Positions 55,191 to 64,000 are shown, numbered from the stretch's first letter. The stretch: 64,000 bases of DNA from Mesorhizobium loti (GCF_001510895.1 NZ_LPWA01000090.1:62001-126000); one strand, 5' to 3'. Notes: a model not told the origin generated them from the letters alone. Translations and numbers: made by a program.

Positions 55191-56684
55191 TTATGGGGTC
55201 AATTTTGCACGCCGATTCACCCACAGCGTTGCCCATGGAAGGTCCTTGTTCATCACCTTGCAGACATCCTGCCAGGCGGCATCGAGTTTCGATGCATCGG
55301 TTTCACCGAGCGCCTTGTCGAAAGCCGCGCTCAGGTCGCCAAAGTCGATGCGCATGGTGTTGAAGCCGGCGGGCGGAATCTGCGACTTGTTCAGGCCCGG
55401 ATTGATGCCGGCCGGGTTCGGACCATTCTGCAGGCCGGCATAGACCATGGGAAATGCGTTCCAGTCCGGCGTGCCTTCCTTGTAGACGATGCCATTGTAG
55501 GTCGGCGTGTCGACGACGCGCGGCACGACGTTAATGCCGACCTGGGACAGCATGGACTGGATGGCCGCCATGACATTGGCAGCCTGCGGCGAGCCGTAAT
55601 AGGTCAGCAAGGTGATGGGCTTGTCGCCGTTGATCTTGTCCCAGCCCGCCTCTGTGAGCAATGCCTTGGCCTTGGCTGGATCGTAGGCGTAGGCTTCTAG
55701 CCCTTCGGGGACCAGTTGCGTCGCGACATAGCCGCAGTTGGCTGGTTTGGCTGCGCCGCCGTAGAGGCTCTCGATGATGGCGTTGCGGTCGATGGCGTAC
55801 ATGATCGCCTGGCGAACCTTGAGGTCCTTGAACAGGTCGACCTTCTGGTTGAGGCCGATATAGCTGACCACGTAGGAGCCGCCCTCGATCACCTTGAAGC
55901 TGGCATCGGTCTTGAACGATGCCGCATCGTCAGGCTCGACATAGGTGAACTGGATCTCACCAGCGCGCAGCGCCGCGACCGCCGCGGCCGGGCTCTCGAA
56001 ATAGCGGTTAATCAGCACATCGACCTTCGGCTTGCCGCCACGATAGTCATCATCCGCGGCCAGTTCGACATATTGGTCGGTGACGTATTTCTTGAACTTG
56101 AACGGACCGGTGCCGACCGGCTTGGTCGACCACCAGGTGCTGGTTGCGAGCGACTCCGGCGGCATTGCGGCAAGAGCATGCTCCGGCAGGATCAGAACCT
56201 GCGAAAGAATGGATAAGAAGGAAGCCGTTGGGCTTCGACAGTTTGATGATCACGGTGCTGTCGTCGGGCGCCTCGACCGACGCGATATCGCCGAGGCGTG
56301 CCGCGAACAGGCTGCCGGAAGTTTTGTTCTTGGCAAGCTCGATGGTGAATTTCACGTCCTTCGACGTGAACGGCTTGCGTCGTGCCAGCTCTCCTTGACC
56401 AGGTTGAACGTATAGGTCAGCTGGTCGGCGCTCACCGTGTAGTTCTTGGCCAGGTCGCCTTCGAGTTGGGTCAGCCCTGCATTCCAGATGACCAGCGGTT
56501 CAAAATAGGTGCTGAGCCAGGTGAAGCCACCAGTCGCGACCAGCGGGTTGAAGTTCTTGGGGAAACCGCCGGGACCGACGTCGAAACCACCCGCAATGGT
56601 CTTTGGACTTTGTGCCTGCACGATGGTCGGCATGCCGGTGCCGAGCAGCAGCGCGGCAGCAATGGCTATCGTCTTGATGCGCAT
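55191..56684 (-). pseudogene. Family 5 (peptide/nickel-type) ABC substrate-binding protein, broken and truncated
   Basis: ATG 56684 with GGGAGG upstream starts a periplasmic binding protein with a signal peptide (AIAAALLLGTGMPTIVQA). The frame breaks near 56379 (expected WHDGKPFTSKDVKF; one G missing) and near 56212 (one extra base; expected FLLSILSQVLILPEHALA). The rest, from WSTKPVGTGPFKFKKY through FKDLKVRQAIMYAIDRNAI to LPWATLWVNRR, is in one frame. It stops at 55191, about 25 residues before the usual family end, so the 3' end is also lost. No permease or ATPase genes follow. The GntR regulator is upstream. Confidence 0.85.
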
Positions 56685-56705
56685 GGTTTCCTCCCTTGGC
56701 ATTTT

Positions 56706-57419
56706 TCAGGTTGTGCGGTTTTTGGCGATAACTTGCTGGATGCCTCTGTAGTGATCGTCTAGCCGGCTACGTGCCCGGTCGACATCCTTGGCGGCGACCG
56801 CCTCGACGATTTCATGATGATTGCGCCAAGTGGCAAGCAGCGTCGGATTGTCGAGATTGGTGAAGTCCGAGGCCTTGTTGAACGCCACCCAGAAGATGTC
56901 GATCAGTGCGCTAAGCACGTGGTTGTTCTGGCAGCGGAACAGCATCTGATGGAATTGCTGGTCCTCTTCGGCAAAGCTCTCGTTGCGCTCGGCCCGCTGG
57001 CGCATGCTTTCGGTCAGCCGGCGAAGCTCGTCGATGTCTTCGGCGCTGATCATCTCGATGGTCTTGGCGATCAGTCCGGTCTCGAGCACGCGGCGTATCT
57101 CGCGCAGTTCCTCGACATCGCGCAGCGAGTCCTGCAGGCCATAAGCCAGATTGTCGAGCAGCGGCTTGAAGGAGAATTCCTTGACGAACACGCCGATACC
57201 ACGGCGCGTCTCCAGGATGCCGATCGATTCCAGCGCCTTGATCGCCTCGCGGACCGAATTGCGGCCAACGCCGAGCTGTTGTGCCAGGAACATCTCCGGG
57301 GGCAACGGGTCGCCCGCTTTCAGCCTGTTCGCCTCGATATAGTTCCGCAGGCTCTCCTGCACGGTCACATGCAAAAGCGGTGGTCGGCTGAGCGGTTCGA
57401 TCGACTTCAATTCCGGCAT
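56706..57419 (-). CDS. GntR/FadR-type transcriptional regulator (FCD domain)
   Basis: A 237-residue regulator. The N-terminal winged helix-turn-helix (PPEMFLAQQLGVGRNSVREAI, then LESIGILETRRGIGVFV) is followed by an all-helical FCD ligand-binding domain with metal-type residues (ESFAEEDQQFHQML, NHHEIVEAVAAKD). FadR-type FCD proteins respond to acids or sugars of the pathway they sit beside. It is divergent from the catabolic operon at 57511 and upstream of the ABC binding-protein gene, so it probably controls both. The start at 57419 has GGGAAAC upstream. Confidence 0.92.
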   Translation of the reverse strand: MPELKSIEPLSRPPLLHVTVQESLRNYIEANRLKAGDPLPPEMFLAQQLGVGRNSVREAIKALESIGILETRRGIGVFVKEFSFKPLLDNLAYGLQDSLRDVEELREIRRVLETGLIAKTIEMISAEDIDELRRLTESMRQRAERNESFAEEDQQFHQMLFRCQNNHVLSALIDIFWVAFNKASDFTNLDNPTLLATWRNHHEIVEAVAAKDVDRARSRLDDHYRGIQQVIAKNRTT

Positions 57420-57510
57420 TTTGTTTCCCTGCTCCCACTGCTGTCCGACGCCAAATAACCACATCGCGTGAGAGGGATATCCTGCAAGATGCAGGAGGAC
57501 ATATCAGGAC

Positions 57511-58482
57511 ATGAAGATCGTTTTGGCCGGCACGAGCCATTGGCACGCCGACATGCATCTCGATGCGGCGCGCGATGCCGGCGCTGAAATCATCGGCGTG
57601 TGGGATGAGGACGAGGCGCATGCAATGGGCTTTGCGGCCCGCAACTCGCTCAAGGCGATTGCTGCATTCGAAGACGTCCTTGCAACACCTGCCGATCTGA
57701 TCTTGCTGATGGGACATCCTTCGAACGTGCCGGCCAGGGCGCGCAGGATGATCGAAGCGGACATCCCGCTTATCCTCGAGAAGCCGGCAGCGACCAGCAC
57801 GGCGCCGCTGATCCAACTGAGAGACCTGGCGCATCGACGAAAAGCTTTCGTTGGCGTGCCTTTGCCCAACCGCTTTGGCCCGGCGGTGACCGCCTTTGAA
57901 AGACTGCGAAGGGAAGGCCGCGCCGGCCAAGTCGCGCACGGCCATTTCCGCGTCGTCAACGGGCCTCCGGAGCGCTACGCCGCCGACGGCGTTGGCTGGG
58001 TGGTGGATCCCGCGATCGGCGGTGGCGGCGCATTGCGCAACCTGGGCATCCACGGTGTCGATGCGGCGCTGAGTCTCGCCAGTGGCGAGCTCCATCTCAA
58101 AGCCGTATCGATGGGCAACCGCATCCACAGGTCTCCGGTTGAGGACTACGCGCTGCTGGTGCTCGAGGACGATGCCGGCGCGGTGTTCACCGTGGAGGCG
58201 GGCTATACCTTCGCTTCAATGCGGCCCGGCGGAGATTTCGAATGGCGCATCGTCGGCGCCAACGCCACGCTCATCGACCGTGGCGACAAGGCGACCTGCG
58301 CGACGCTCGACGACGCTGCGGTTGTGGACCTGCCGGTCGAGCTGCCGGCTACTCGCTACCGCCTCAGCATGCGCGACACATTCGAACGGTTGCGGCGAAA
58401 CGCTGCGCCGGCAATCTCCATGGATGACTATGTTGCGGCGATGTCGCTGATCGACGCCGCGTATCAGAAGGCAGGACGATGA
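57511..58482 (+). CDS. Gfo/Idh/MocA family oxidoreductase (first of two)
   Basis: A 323-residue NAD(P)-dependent sugar or polyol dehydrogenase-like protein. The Rossmann N-terminus (KIVLAGTSHWHADMH) departs from the usual GxGxxG, which may alter nucleotide binding. EKPAATS (about 91-97) is the conserved EKP motif, and GGGALRNLGIHGVD holds the catalytic-type H-x-x-D. First gene of an operon with a second MocA-type enzyme, a fumarylacetoacetase-fold enzyme and a DapA-type lyase. The substrate is unknown. Confidence 0.87.
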   Translation: MKIVLAGTSHWHADMHLDAARDAGAEIIGVWDEDEAHAMGFAARNSLKAIAAFEDVLATPADLILLMGHPSNVPARARRMIEADIPLILEKPAATSTAPLIQLRDLAHRRKAFVGVPLPNRFGPAVTAFERLRREGRAGQVAHGHFRVVNGPPERYAADGVGWVVDPAIGGGGALRNLGIHGVDAALSLASGELHLKAVSMGNRIHRSPVEDYALLVLEDDAGAVFTVEAGYTFASMRPGGDFEWRIVGANATLIDRGDKATCATLDDAAVVDLPVELPATRYRLSMRDTFERLRRNAAPAISMDDYVAAMSLIDAAYQKAGR

Positions 58483-59474
58483 TTGGAGTAGGCATTATCG
58501 GCGCGGGCGATTTTGGCGCCGCGCATGCACGCGCAATCAGAGAGGTCGACGGCATACGCCTCGTCGCAGCCTGCCGTGGAGACGCGACGGCGCTGGCCGC
58601 CTTCACGGCCGAATATGGCGGCAAGGGCTACGCCGACTGGCGCGAACTTCTCGAAGACAGCCGCGTTGATGCCGTCGTCATCGCTGCCCCGCACGCGCTG
58701 CATGCCGAAATGGCGATCGGCGCGGCCAGGGCCGGCAAGCACATTCTGCTCGAAAAGCCGATGGCACGAACTGCAGCCGAATGCGATGCGATCAATGCGG
58801 CGGTGGCGCAGAGCGGCGTCAAGCTGATGGTCGCTCACCTCCTGCATTTCTCGAAACCTTGCATGGCAGCGAAGAAGGTCATCGAGGCAGGCAAGATCGG
58901 ACGGCCGCTGATCGCGTCGAGCTGGATGATCAAGCTCTGGATGGAGCATAACCGGCGCGACTGGCACCTGCGCAACGCTACCGGTGGCGGCATGCTGATG
59001 ACGGCTGGCATTCACGCGCTCGACCGTCTCGTCTGGCTGATGGATGACGAAGTCATCTCGGTGAGCGCCATGCTCGGCGCAAAATTCCATCAACAGGAAG
59101 CGGATGACACGTCGATGCTGGCGCTGCGTTTCAAATATGGCGGCCTGGGCCAAGTGCAGAGTGTCGGCTATCGCAACGGCGCGGTCGGCTTTGCGATGGA
59201 TCTCGTCTGCGAACGCGGCACGCTGCAGATCGACATGGATCGCGGCACCAAGATTGGTCGGGATACGGTGTGGGCCGACCTGCCGGATTCATTCGAGCCC
59301 GCCTGGATGCACAATGCGGTGAAACGCGAATGGGCTGCGTTGCGCGACGCCATCGTCGACGACAAGCCGGTACCGGTGACGGGCGCCTATGGGCGCAACC
59401 TCATCGGCATCATCGAGGCAGCCTACGCCTCGGACAAATCCCGCCGCGAGGAAACGATCGCCGATGCCGGCTGA
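58479..59474 (+). CDS. Gfo/Idh/MocA family oxidoreductase (second of two)
   Basis: A 331-residue protein with a normal dinucleotide-binding N-terminus GVGIIGAGDFGAAHA (3-17), EKPMART (about 90-96) and GGGMLMTAGIHALDRLVWLM (about 169-188), the catalytic-type H-x-x-D. It overlaps the first oxidoreductase gene by 4 bp and the next gene by 11 bp. Two paralogous dehydrogenases in series suggest consecutive oxidations, or a two-step inversion, of a sugar or inositol-like compound. Confidence 0.9.
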   Translation: MIGVGIIGAGDFGAAHARAIREVDGIRLVAACRGDATALAAFTAEYGGKGYADWRELLEDSRVDAVVIAAPHALHAEMAIGAARAGKHILLEKPMARTAAECDAINAAVAQSGVKLMVAHLLHFSKPCMAAKKVIEAGKIGRPLIASSWMIKLWMEHNRRDWHLRNATGGGMLMTAGIHALDRLVWLMDDEVISVSAMLGAKFHQQEADDTSMLALRFKYGGLGQVQSVGYRNGAVGFAMDLVCERGTLQIDMDRGTKIGRDTVWADLPDSFEPAWMHNAVKREWAALRDAIVDDKPVPVTGAYGRNLIGIIEAAYASDKSRREETIADAG

Positions 59475-60213
59475 TATAGATGCAATTGCCGAGGCCATCG
59501 CCGAGGCCCATAGGAATCCGCGCCAACGCATACCGGCGTCGCGTTTCGTCGACCTGACGCGCGGCGATGCGATGGCCGTTCAAGGCGCGGTGTTGAAGCG
59601 GCTCCGTGAGCGCGTGCCCGTTGCCAAGGTGGCCATGCCGCCCGATGGCATCGCGACGGGTGCGCCGATCCCCGCCGGAATGGTCATCGACGATGGCGGA
59701 ACGATCGAGCTTGGCGAACGCGATCTCGCCGGGCTTGAGATCGAAGTGGCTGTCAGGCTCGGCGCCGACTTAACGCCCGAGATCGCCAAAGCTGGCCGCC
59801 CGGCCGCGTTGCAGACCATCCAGCATTTCGTCCTCGGCATCGAGCTCATCGGCTCCCGCATCGACGACCGGACCAAAGCCGGCCCTTTCGGCCCGCTGGC
59901 CGACAATATGGTCACCGGGGGTTATGTCATCGGCAAGCAGGTACTGGCGCACGCGCCGAAGGTCGATGGCATGGCGATCACGCTTTCCAGCGACGGGGCG
60001 ATCAGCCAGCGCGAGACCGCCAAATACCCGTTTGGCGACGCCATTTCTCCCATCATCGCTTTCGCCGAAATGGCCGACGATCATTTCGGCGGCTTCAAAA
60101 AAGGCATGGTGATCACCACCGGATCGTTGTCGCCGTTGCTGATCGTTCCAAAGAGGGGTCACATCGAGATCAGTCTTGGAGACTTTACGCCGCTTTCCTT
60201 CATGCTGAGCTAG
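59464..60213 (+). CDS. 2-keto-4-pentenoate hydratase/fumarylacetoacetase-fold enzyme
   Basis: A 249-residue protein of the MhpD/FAH superfamily: LAGLEIEVAVRLGADL (about 88-103; acidic metal ligands), IELIGSRIDD, LADNMVTGGYVIG, and a C-terminal ITTGSLSPLL. Such enzymes hydrate or decarboxylate 2-oxo acids with a divalent metal. The start at 59464 overlaps the preceding gene by 11 bp. It probably acts on a 2-keto acid derived from the sugar oxidised by the upstream dehydrogenases. Confidence 0.87.
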   Translation: MPADIDAIAEAIAEAHRNPRQRIPASRFVDLTRGDAMAVQGAVLKRLRERVPVAKVAMPPDGIATGAPIPAGMVIDDGGTIELGERDLAGLEIEVAVRLGADLTPEIAKAGRPAALQTIQHFVLGIELIGSRIDDRTKAGPFGPLADNMVTGGYVIGKQVLAHAPKVDGMAITLSSDGAISQRETAKYPFGDAISPIIAFAEMADDHFGGFKKGMVITTGSLSPLLIVPKRGHIEISLGDFTPLSFMLS

Positions 60214-60219
60214 TCGACA

Positions 60220-61158
60220 ATGAGCGATCATCTCTCCGCCCTCCCCGAACACGCGCCTCGCGGCATCTGGGGCGCCGTGATGCTGGCCGTGGGTCCGGAT
60301 GGCAATATCGACTGGAGCGCCACGCAAGAAACCGTCGCCCGGCTCTGCGCATCCGGCGTTCACCGCGTCTATTCCAACGGCACGGCATGTGAATTCCATT
60401 GCCAGACCGAAGTCGAATTCGACCGGCTGAGCGAGATGGTGGCGGCAGTCGCCGGCGCCGCGAGAATCCCATTCCAGATCGGCATCAGCCAGTCCAACGC
60501 GCGAGCCGCACGCGAGCGGCTGAAGCGCGTTGCGGGATTGGGGCCCTCGGGAGTGCAATTCACCTTGCCGGACTGGTGGCCACCAAGCGACGAGGAAGTG
60601 CTGCGTTTCGTCTCGGGTTTGGCCGAGGCAGCGCCGAGCACACCCCTGGTGCTCTACAACCCGCCCCACGCCAAGCGGCGGCTGACCCTGGAAAATGTCG
60701 CCGCACTGGGCACCGCGGTACCCTCGCTTGTCGGGGCAAAACTCCCCGGCGGCGACGCCAGCTGGTACGCCGACATGCGGCGCAAACTGTCGGGCTTTTC
60801 GGTGTTCGTGCCAGGCCACACGCTGGCGACCGGTTACGCGAACGGTGCGCATGGCAGCTATTCGAACATCGCCTGCCTTAGCCCGAACGGAGCGCTGCAG
60901 TGGTGGGCGCAGATACGAGCCGGTGAGCAAGCGGCCGTCGAGATGCAAGCACGCATACAGGCCTTTCTCGCGGACCACGTCCTGCCATTTCGGGCACGCT
61001 ATGCCGTCAGCGACGCCGCCCTCGACAAGGCGATGGCGGCAGCCGGCAGCTGGAGCTCGATCAGCGCCCGGCTATTGTGGCCCTATTCCTCGGTGCCCGA
61101 CGAGGACATCCCACCGCTGGCGACAGCCGCACGCGCCGCCTTCCCCGGATGGTTTTAG
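60220..61158 (+). CDS. DapA-family lyase/synthase (dihydrodipicolinate synthase-like aldolase)
   Basis: A 312-residue TIM-barrel class I aldolase-type enzyme. The Schiff-base lysine is in LVGAKLPGGD (about 170-179), and the tyrosine in VLYNPPHAKR (about 145-154). YSNGTACEFHCQTEVE corresponds to the GTTGE region, but the canonical TGE is replaced by ACEF, so this is not a true DapA and more likely a keto-acid aldolase. Last in the operon; it starts 6 bp after the previous gene. Confidence 0.88.
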   Translation: MSDHLSALPEHAPRGIWGAVMLAVGPDGNIDWSATQETVARLCASGVHRVYSNGTACEFHCQTEVEFDRLSEMVAAVAGAARIPFQIGISQSNARAARERLKRVAGLGPSGVQFTLPDWWPPSDEEVLRFVSGLAEAAPSTPLVLYNPPHAKRRLTLENVAALGTAVPSLVGAKLPGGDASWYADMRRKLSGFSVFVPGHTLATGYANGAHGSYSNIACLSPNGALQWWAQIRAGEQAAVEMQARIQAFLADHVLPFRARYAVSDAALDKAMAAAGSWSSISARLLWPYSSVPDEDIPPLATAARAAFPGWF

Positions 61159-61245
61159 CCGTGCTGGCGCCCGCTTTCATTGCCGACCGCAGCACCCGAT
61201 GACGCCCCTTTGTCGAGGAGGCGCTATCCCATTGAAGGGAGCGCG

Positions 61246-61342
61246 AGAGCAGTTCAGCGTTCCACGGAATCGCTGAACTGCTCTAACCATTGTTTCACGC
61301 AATTCCGAACGGAAAACCGCTACACACTTTTCCTGGAATTGC
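61246..61342. repeat. RIME-like rhizobial intergenic palindromic element
   Basis: Two adjacent inverted repeats. AGAGCAGTTCAGCG (61246-61259) pairs perfectly with 61271-61284, and GCAATTCC (61299-61306) pairs with GGAATTGC (61335-61342). The second part, with GGAAAACCGCTACACACTTT between the arms, matches my memory of the abundant intergenic mosaic elements of Rhizobium/Mesorhizobium chromosomes. It follows the catabolic operon and could also act in transcript termination. Confidence 0.72.
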
Positions 61343-61385
61343 TCTAGGCGCCTCGTAGACAAGCGGCGGCAGACGGGCCGGGACA

Positions 61386-61718
61386 TCACCTAAATCTGCC
61401 GAGAAATTGCCTGACGTGCATGTCTACCAAGCTGCTGACGCGCCAGCGGTATAATTGAGTGGCCACTCTTTGGCGCCCCACAATCGTCTCTGCATGCTCT
61501 GTTGCGAGTTTGAGTAGCGTTTCTGCGATTTCCTGAGCCGACCAGCCTTTGACAAGGGAGGCCTTCACCAAAGCCTCAAACGCGGGCTCAAGGGCAACCT
61601 CGCAGTTGATGGGGCGGTCGGGGCTACCTTCAGAAAGCAGGGGCGGTTCGACTGGTGGTACCGGAGCCATGCACCCAGAAAGCACAAACGTGGAAATCGT
61701 TCCGCCGGTCATTGGCAC
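61386..61718 (-). CDS. Putative lipoprotein
   Basis: A 110-residue small exported protein. The N-terminus TISTFVLSGCMAPVPP carries a lipobox LSGC (Cys16). The rest is helical with conserved-looking PAFEALVKASLVKGWSAQEI and a basic end. No function known. The first ATG is 61718 and the next 61712; neither has a strong ribosome-binding site. Monocistronic. The 268 bases between it and the next gene hold no supported feature. Confidence 0.6.
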   Translation of the reverse strand: MPMTGGTISTFVLSGCMAPVPPVEPPLLSEGSPDRPINCEVALEPAFEALVKASLVKGWSAQEIAETLLKLATEHAETIVGRQRVATQLYRWRVSSLVDMHVRQFLGRFR

Positions 61719-61986
61719 TCATAGCTTCCTCGGCCCTACGGCGGCTTCATCGGGGTCGCAAGTCGACGATCCGCTTTCGGATGGGTTCGCCAGAAAGCAA
61801 CTGTTCCGTCTACGGTCCGATTTCGTCATTCGAGCCGCTCGTGACCTCCGTGATCTCGCCGGCCCGAGCCTCTCTGTTCGTCGGTAATGAAGACGGTCGG
61901 CGCGATCAACTACGTCGCACCGAAGGCGTCTCGGTCTTCTCGTGCCCGCCGGAGGTAAGATGCCGAGCGGGGCACGCCTCATCCCT

Positions 61987-62967
61987 TTATATGCTCGGCT
62001 GCGGGGCTGGCCCCGCCGGCCTTCCGCCGAAAGACGACAGTGCCTTTTCCTTGAGTTCGCGGAACTGGCGCGACGCCGCGGAGAGCCTGCGGTCCCATTC
62101 CGGGTCCGGCACCTGCCCTTCGATCGTCTTGAAATAGACCTGCATCAGCGAGGCGATGGCGAAGGGCTCCACGAAAGCGGCCTTCAGCGCCCAGGCGAAG
62201 ACGATGGCCAGCACGAAGCTCCAGCCGCTCAACTGGCCCGGCATGAGGTAGACGACCGCGCCGGCCGGCGCCAGCATGAGCAGGAAGATGACAAAGGTGA
62301 CGCCCCACAGGATCAGCGCCAGCCACACCGCATTCTTGATCATCTTGGTGCCGTTCTGAGCGTAGAGCACGACGCCTTGCCGGGCGGTCTCGAAGGGCGA
62401 GGACGAGTCGATGCGGATGTAGTAGCCGAGGATGATCTCGTCGACATAGGTCAGCGAGATGCGGATCACCGTATTGGCGAAGCGCACCAGCCCGTCCAGC
62501 CCGGGCAGGAATGCGGCGATGCCGCCGAGCAGACCGGTGACGGCACGGATCGCGCCCTTCACCAATTGGTCAACGACGAAGAGGATGTTGGCCTCCGCGA
62601 AGCGCTGCGCGACGACCGCTTTCGCATAAGCGATCTGGTTCTGCCCGCCGGGCACGTCGCGGCTGTCGATCAGGTGCACCATCACGGCGATGTGGCCTGC
62701 CTTCAGCACGTAGAGGATATATTCGCGGATCCAGTAAACCGCGATGGAAACCAGTGCGAAGCCAACGATGCCGCCGTAAAAGGCCGTGCCTTCCGGCCCG
62801 CCGTCGGCGAAGATGTGGCCGACACCCCAGCCGATGCCGGCGCCGGTGCCCGTCGCCGCGACATAGGCCAGCGTCATGGCGAAATAGACGATCATGCGGA
62901 AAAGGATGAACGGCCATGTCCTGAACATGATCGCCACGGATCTGCCAACCGAGAAATCCCACATCAT
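61987..62967 (-). CDS. Polytopic membrane protein, unknown function
   Basis: A 326-residue membrane protein with about five or six hydrophobic segments (for example near 20-45, 60-85, 150-170, 218-245 and 255-280) and a C-terminal soluble tail ending in a proline-rich stretch. The start at 62967 has AAGGTAGG upstream and overlaps the stop of the preceding small gene by 4 bp (ATGA). The motif IRIDSSSPFETARQGVVLYA lies in the largest loop. I do not recognise the family. Confidence 0.75.
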   Translation of the reverse strand: MMWDFSVGRSVAIMFRTWPFILFRMIVYFAMTLAYVAATGTGAGIGWGVGHIFADGGPEGTAFYGGIVGFALVSIAVYWIREYILYVLKAGHIAVMVHLIDSRDVPGGQNQIAYAKAVVAQRFAEANILFVVDQLVKGAIRAVTGLLGGIAAFLPGLDGLVRFANTVIRISLTYVDEIILGYYIRIDSSSPFETARQGVVLYAQNGTKMIKNAVWLALILWGVTFVIFLLMLAPAGAVVYLMPGQLSGWSFVLAIVFAWALKAAFVEPFAIASLMQVYFKTIEGQVPDPEWDRRLSAASRQFRELKEKALSSFGGRPAGPAPQPSI

Positions 62968-63123
62968 CCTACCTTCTGCCAAAGAGACGAAACAACAGGA
63001 TCGCCAGCGGCGATTTGCGGCACCGGAGCGCTGCATGGCCCCTCCGAGGCGCCCGCTGCGGCGACGACAGCGATAACCAGGCAGGACCAGTAGGAGCGGC
63101 AGGCTGATTCTCGAAAGTGACAT
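62964..63123 (-). pseudogene. Small secreted peptide gene, frame break in signal peptide
   Basis: ATG 63123 gives MSLSRISLPLLLV. After about 63085 a neighbouring frame continues CLVIAVVAAAGASEGPCSAP and ends DPVVSSLWQKVG at 62964. Joined, this is a secreted peptide of about 52 residues whose start (MSxxRIxLPLLxVL) and GPxSAPV block repeat those of the gene at 63797, so the two are tandem relatives. The break needs one base removed, unlike most others here. Confidence 0.5.
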
Positions 63124-63171
63124 TCGAATTTCTCCGTCCGAGGTGCGGCCTGGGCCGCGAGGAATCGCACC

Positions 63172-63797
63172 TTACTCCGGGGCGCAGGTGGTGGTGTCAT
63201 TGGGGAAGAGGCTTTCGAACGTGTGCCGAATCTCGGCCTCGGTCTCCGGCGGCGTGGAATCCCTGGAGCAGACGATCGGTCCATTGCCACCATGGGCGTG
63301 GGCGTTGCAGCAAACGTTTTTAACCGCTGCGGGCGCAGGGCCCGCTCCACCTTGGTCGGCCTGAGTGGGAAATCCTTCCTTCGGTTCACAGAACGCGCCG
63401 TATTTGTTCTTCTCCCTGAGGACCACATAGCCAGGCGGGCACGAGCGCTCGCCCTCGCTTCCGACGTCGACGTCCTTTTTCTTCTTCTTGCCGTTGTGAC
63501 CCGCCTGCGCGCAGGGCATGCGGGACTTGGTCAACCCTGCCGCGCCTCCCGGAAGGAGGGCGGCTCGCCTTCGGTTCCGCCCCCCTCGTTGCCGCCCTGC
63601 TGCCCGTCGGTCCGCCTGTGCTTCTTAAGGGTGCCGCAGATCAACTGGCCGTCGCTGAACGTGCAGCCGAAGGCGGCGGCTCGGATCACCGGGGCGCTAT
63701 ACGGCCCGTCGGCGGCGACCGCTTCAGCGGCGGAGGTGACGACGGCGATCCCAAGCAGGACCGCCAGGAGCGGCAGAACGATTCTCAGGGGTGACAT
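63172..63797 (-). pseudogene. Cysteine-rich secreted protein, probably one gene in two frames
   Basis: ATG 63797, with GGAG upstream, reads a signal peptide (MSPLRIVLPLLAVLLGIAVV), then AAFGCTFSDGQLICGTLKK and a Gly/Glu-rich linker, stopping at 63531. The adjoining frame continues with KKKKKDVDVGSEGERSCPPG, KNVCCNAHAHGG and a cysteine-containing end TTTCAPE at 63172. One added base near 63535 makes exactly 208 residues, similar in layout to small Cys-rich secreted proteins of mesorhizobia. Alternatively there are two genes coupled through a TTGA overlap. Function unknown. Confidence 0.55.
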
Positions 63798-64000
63798 TTG
63801 GAATTCTCCGTTCAGCGATTCCGCCAGGCCGCGAAGGGATCGCTGCGCGACGGCTGAATAAGGGAAATCGACTTGGGGGACGGGGCGGCGCTGCGAACGC
63901 CGCTCGCGATGGTCATTGCCGGTGCCGCTCTTGCCGACACCATTTTCTACAGGCCGCACTCGTTGCGAGACGATACGAACGCGCTGCCTGTCAGGGGGCG
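63798..64000. other. Right end of window, no supported gene
   Basis: Upstream region of the cysteine-rich secreted protein gene; no frame with recognisable content. Confidence 0.35.

Overview
The window looks like accessory DNA of a high-GC alphaproteobacterium of the Rhizobiales, most probably Mesorhizobium or a close relative. Supporting signs are two MucR/Ros-type regulators, a DUF1403-ScpB pair of the kind found on rhizobial symbiosis islands and plasmids, a hup/hyp uptake-hydrogenase cluster in the rhizobial gene order, a nifA fragment, and a RIME-like palindromic repeat near the right end. The genus is inferred from gene content, not from a marker gene.

Layout. 1-3.6 kb: end of a mucR gene, a cold-shock gene and a hipBA toxin-antitoxin pair. 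4.2-9.2 kb: two lipoproteins, a small basic protein and a secreted staphylococcal-type nuclease, then a coiled-coil membrane protein coupled to a PAN-domain protein. 9.6-20.7 kb: defence and repair genes, namely a PD-(D/E)XK-like protein with an AAA_13/RloC-like ATPase, a YhaO-YhaN (SbcCD-like) pair and an AbiEi-AbiEii pair. 20.8-25.05 kb: a six-gene ubiquitin-like operon (two Ubls, an E2-like protein, a JAB-E1 fusion, a DUF6527 protein and a kinase-fold protein with an uncharacterised N-terminal domain). 25.3-30.2 kb: ScpB, DUF1403, a Lar-like protein, MucR and an IS1182-like insertion sequence. 30.5-33.8 kb: a complete hxsDBCA (His-Xaa-Ser) peptide-modification operon. 33.8-35.8 kb: gene debris and a sigma54-type promoter. 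35.8-49.9 kb: hupSLCDEF-(G)-HIJK-hypABFCDE with a stub of hypX, meeting a nifA 3' fragment head-on. 50.9-54.5 kb: orphan genes, including an AT-rich DUF4747/membrane-protein pair, and a diguanylate cyclase. 55.2-64 kb: chromosome-like DNA with a truncated ABC binding protein, a GntR regulator, a four-gene catabolic operon and small envelope proteins.

How the parts work together. The hup genes would encode a membrane-bound [NiFe] hydrogenase that recycles H2 released by nitrogenase. The Hup and Hyp accessory proteins build and insert the NiFe cofactor and process the large subunit. The left half is a cluster of conflict systems of at least six types.

A caution applies to the whole window. At least thirteen genes are broken by single-base frame changes, and nearly all are repaired by restoring one missing base, usually in or next to a short G/C run. 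Many of the 'pseudogenes' may therefore be base-calling errors. Three lesions cannot be explained that way: the deletion of most of hupG, the lost metal-ligand cysteines of HupI, and the hypX/nifA junction.
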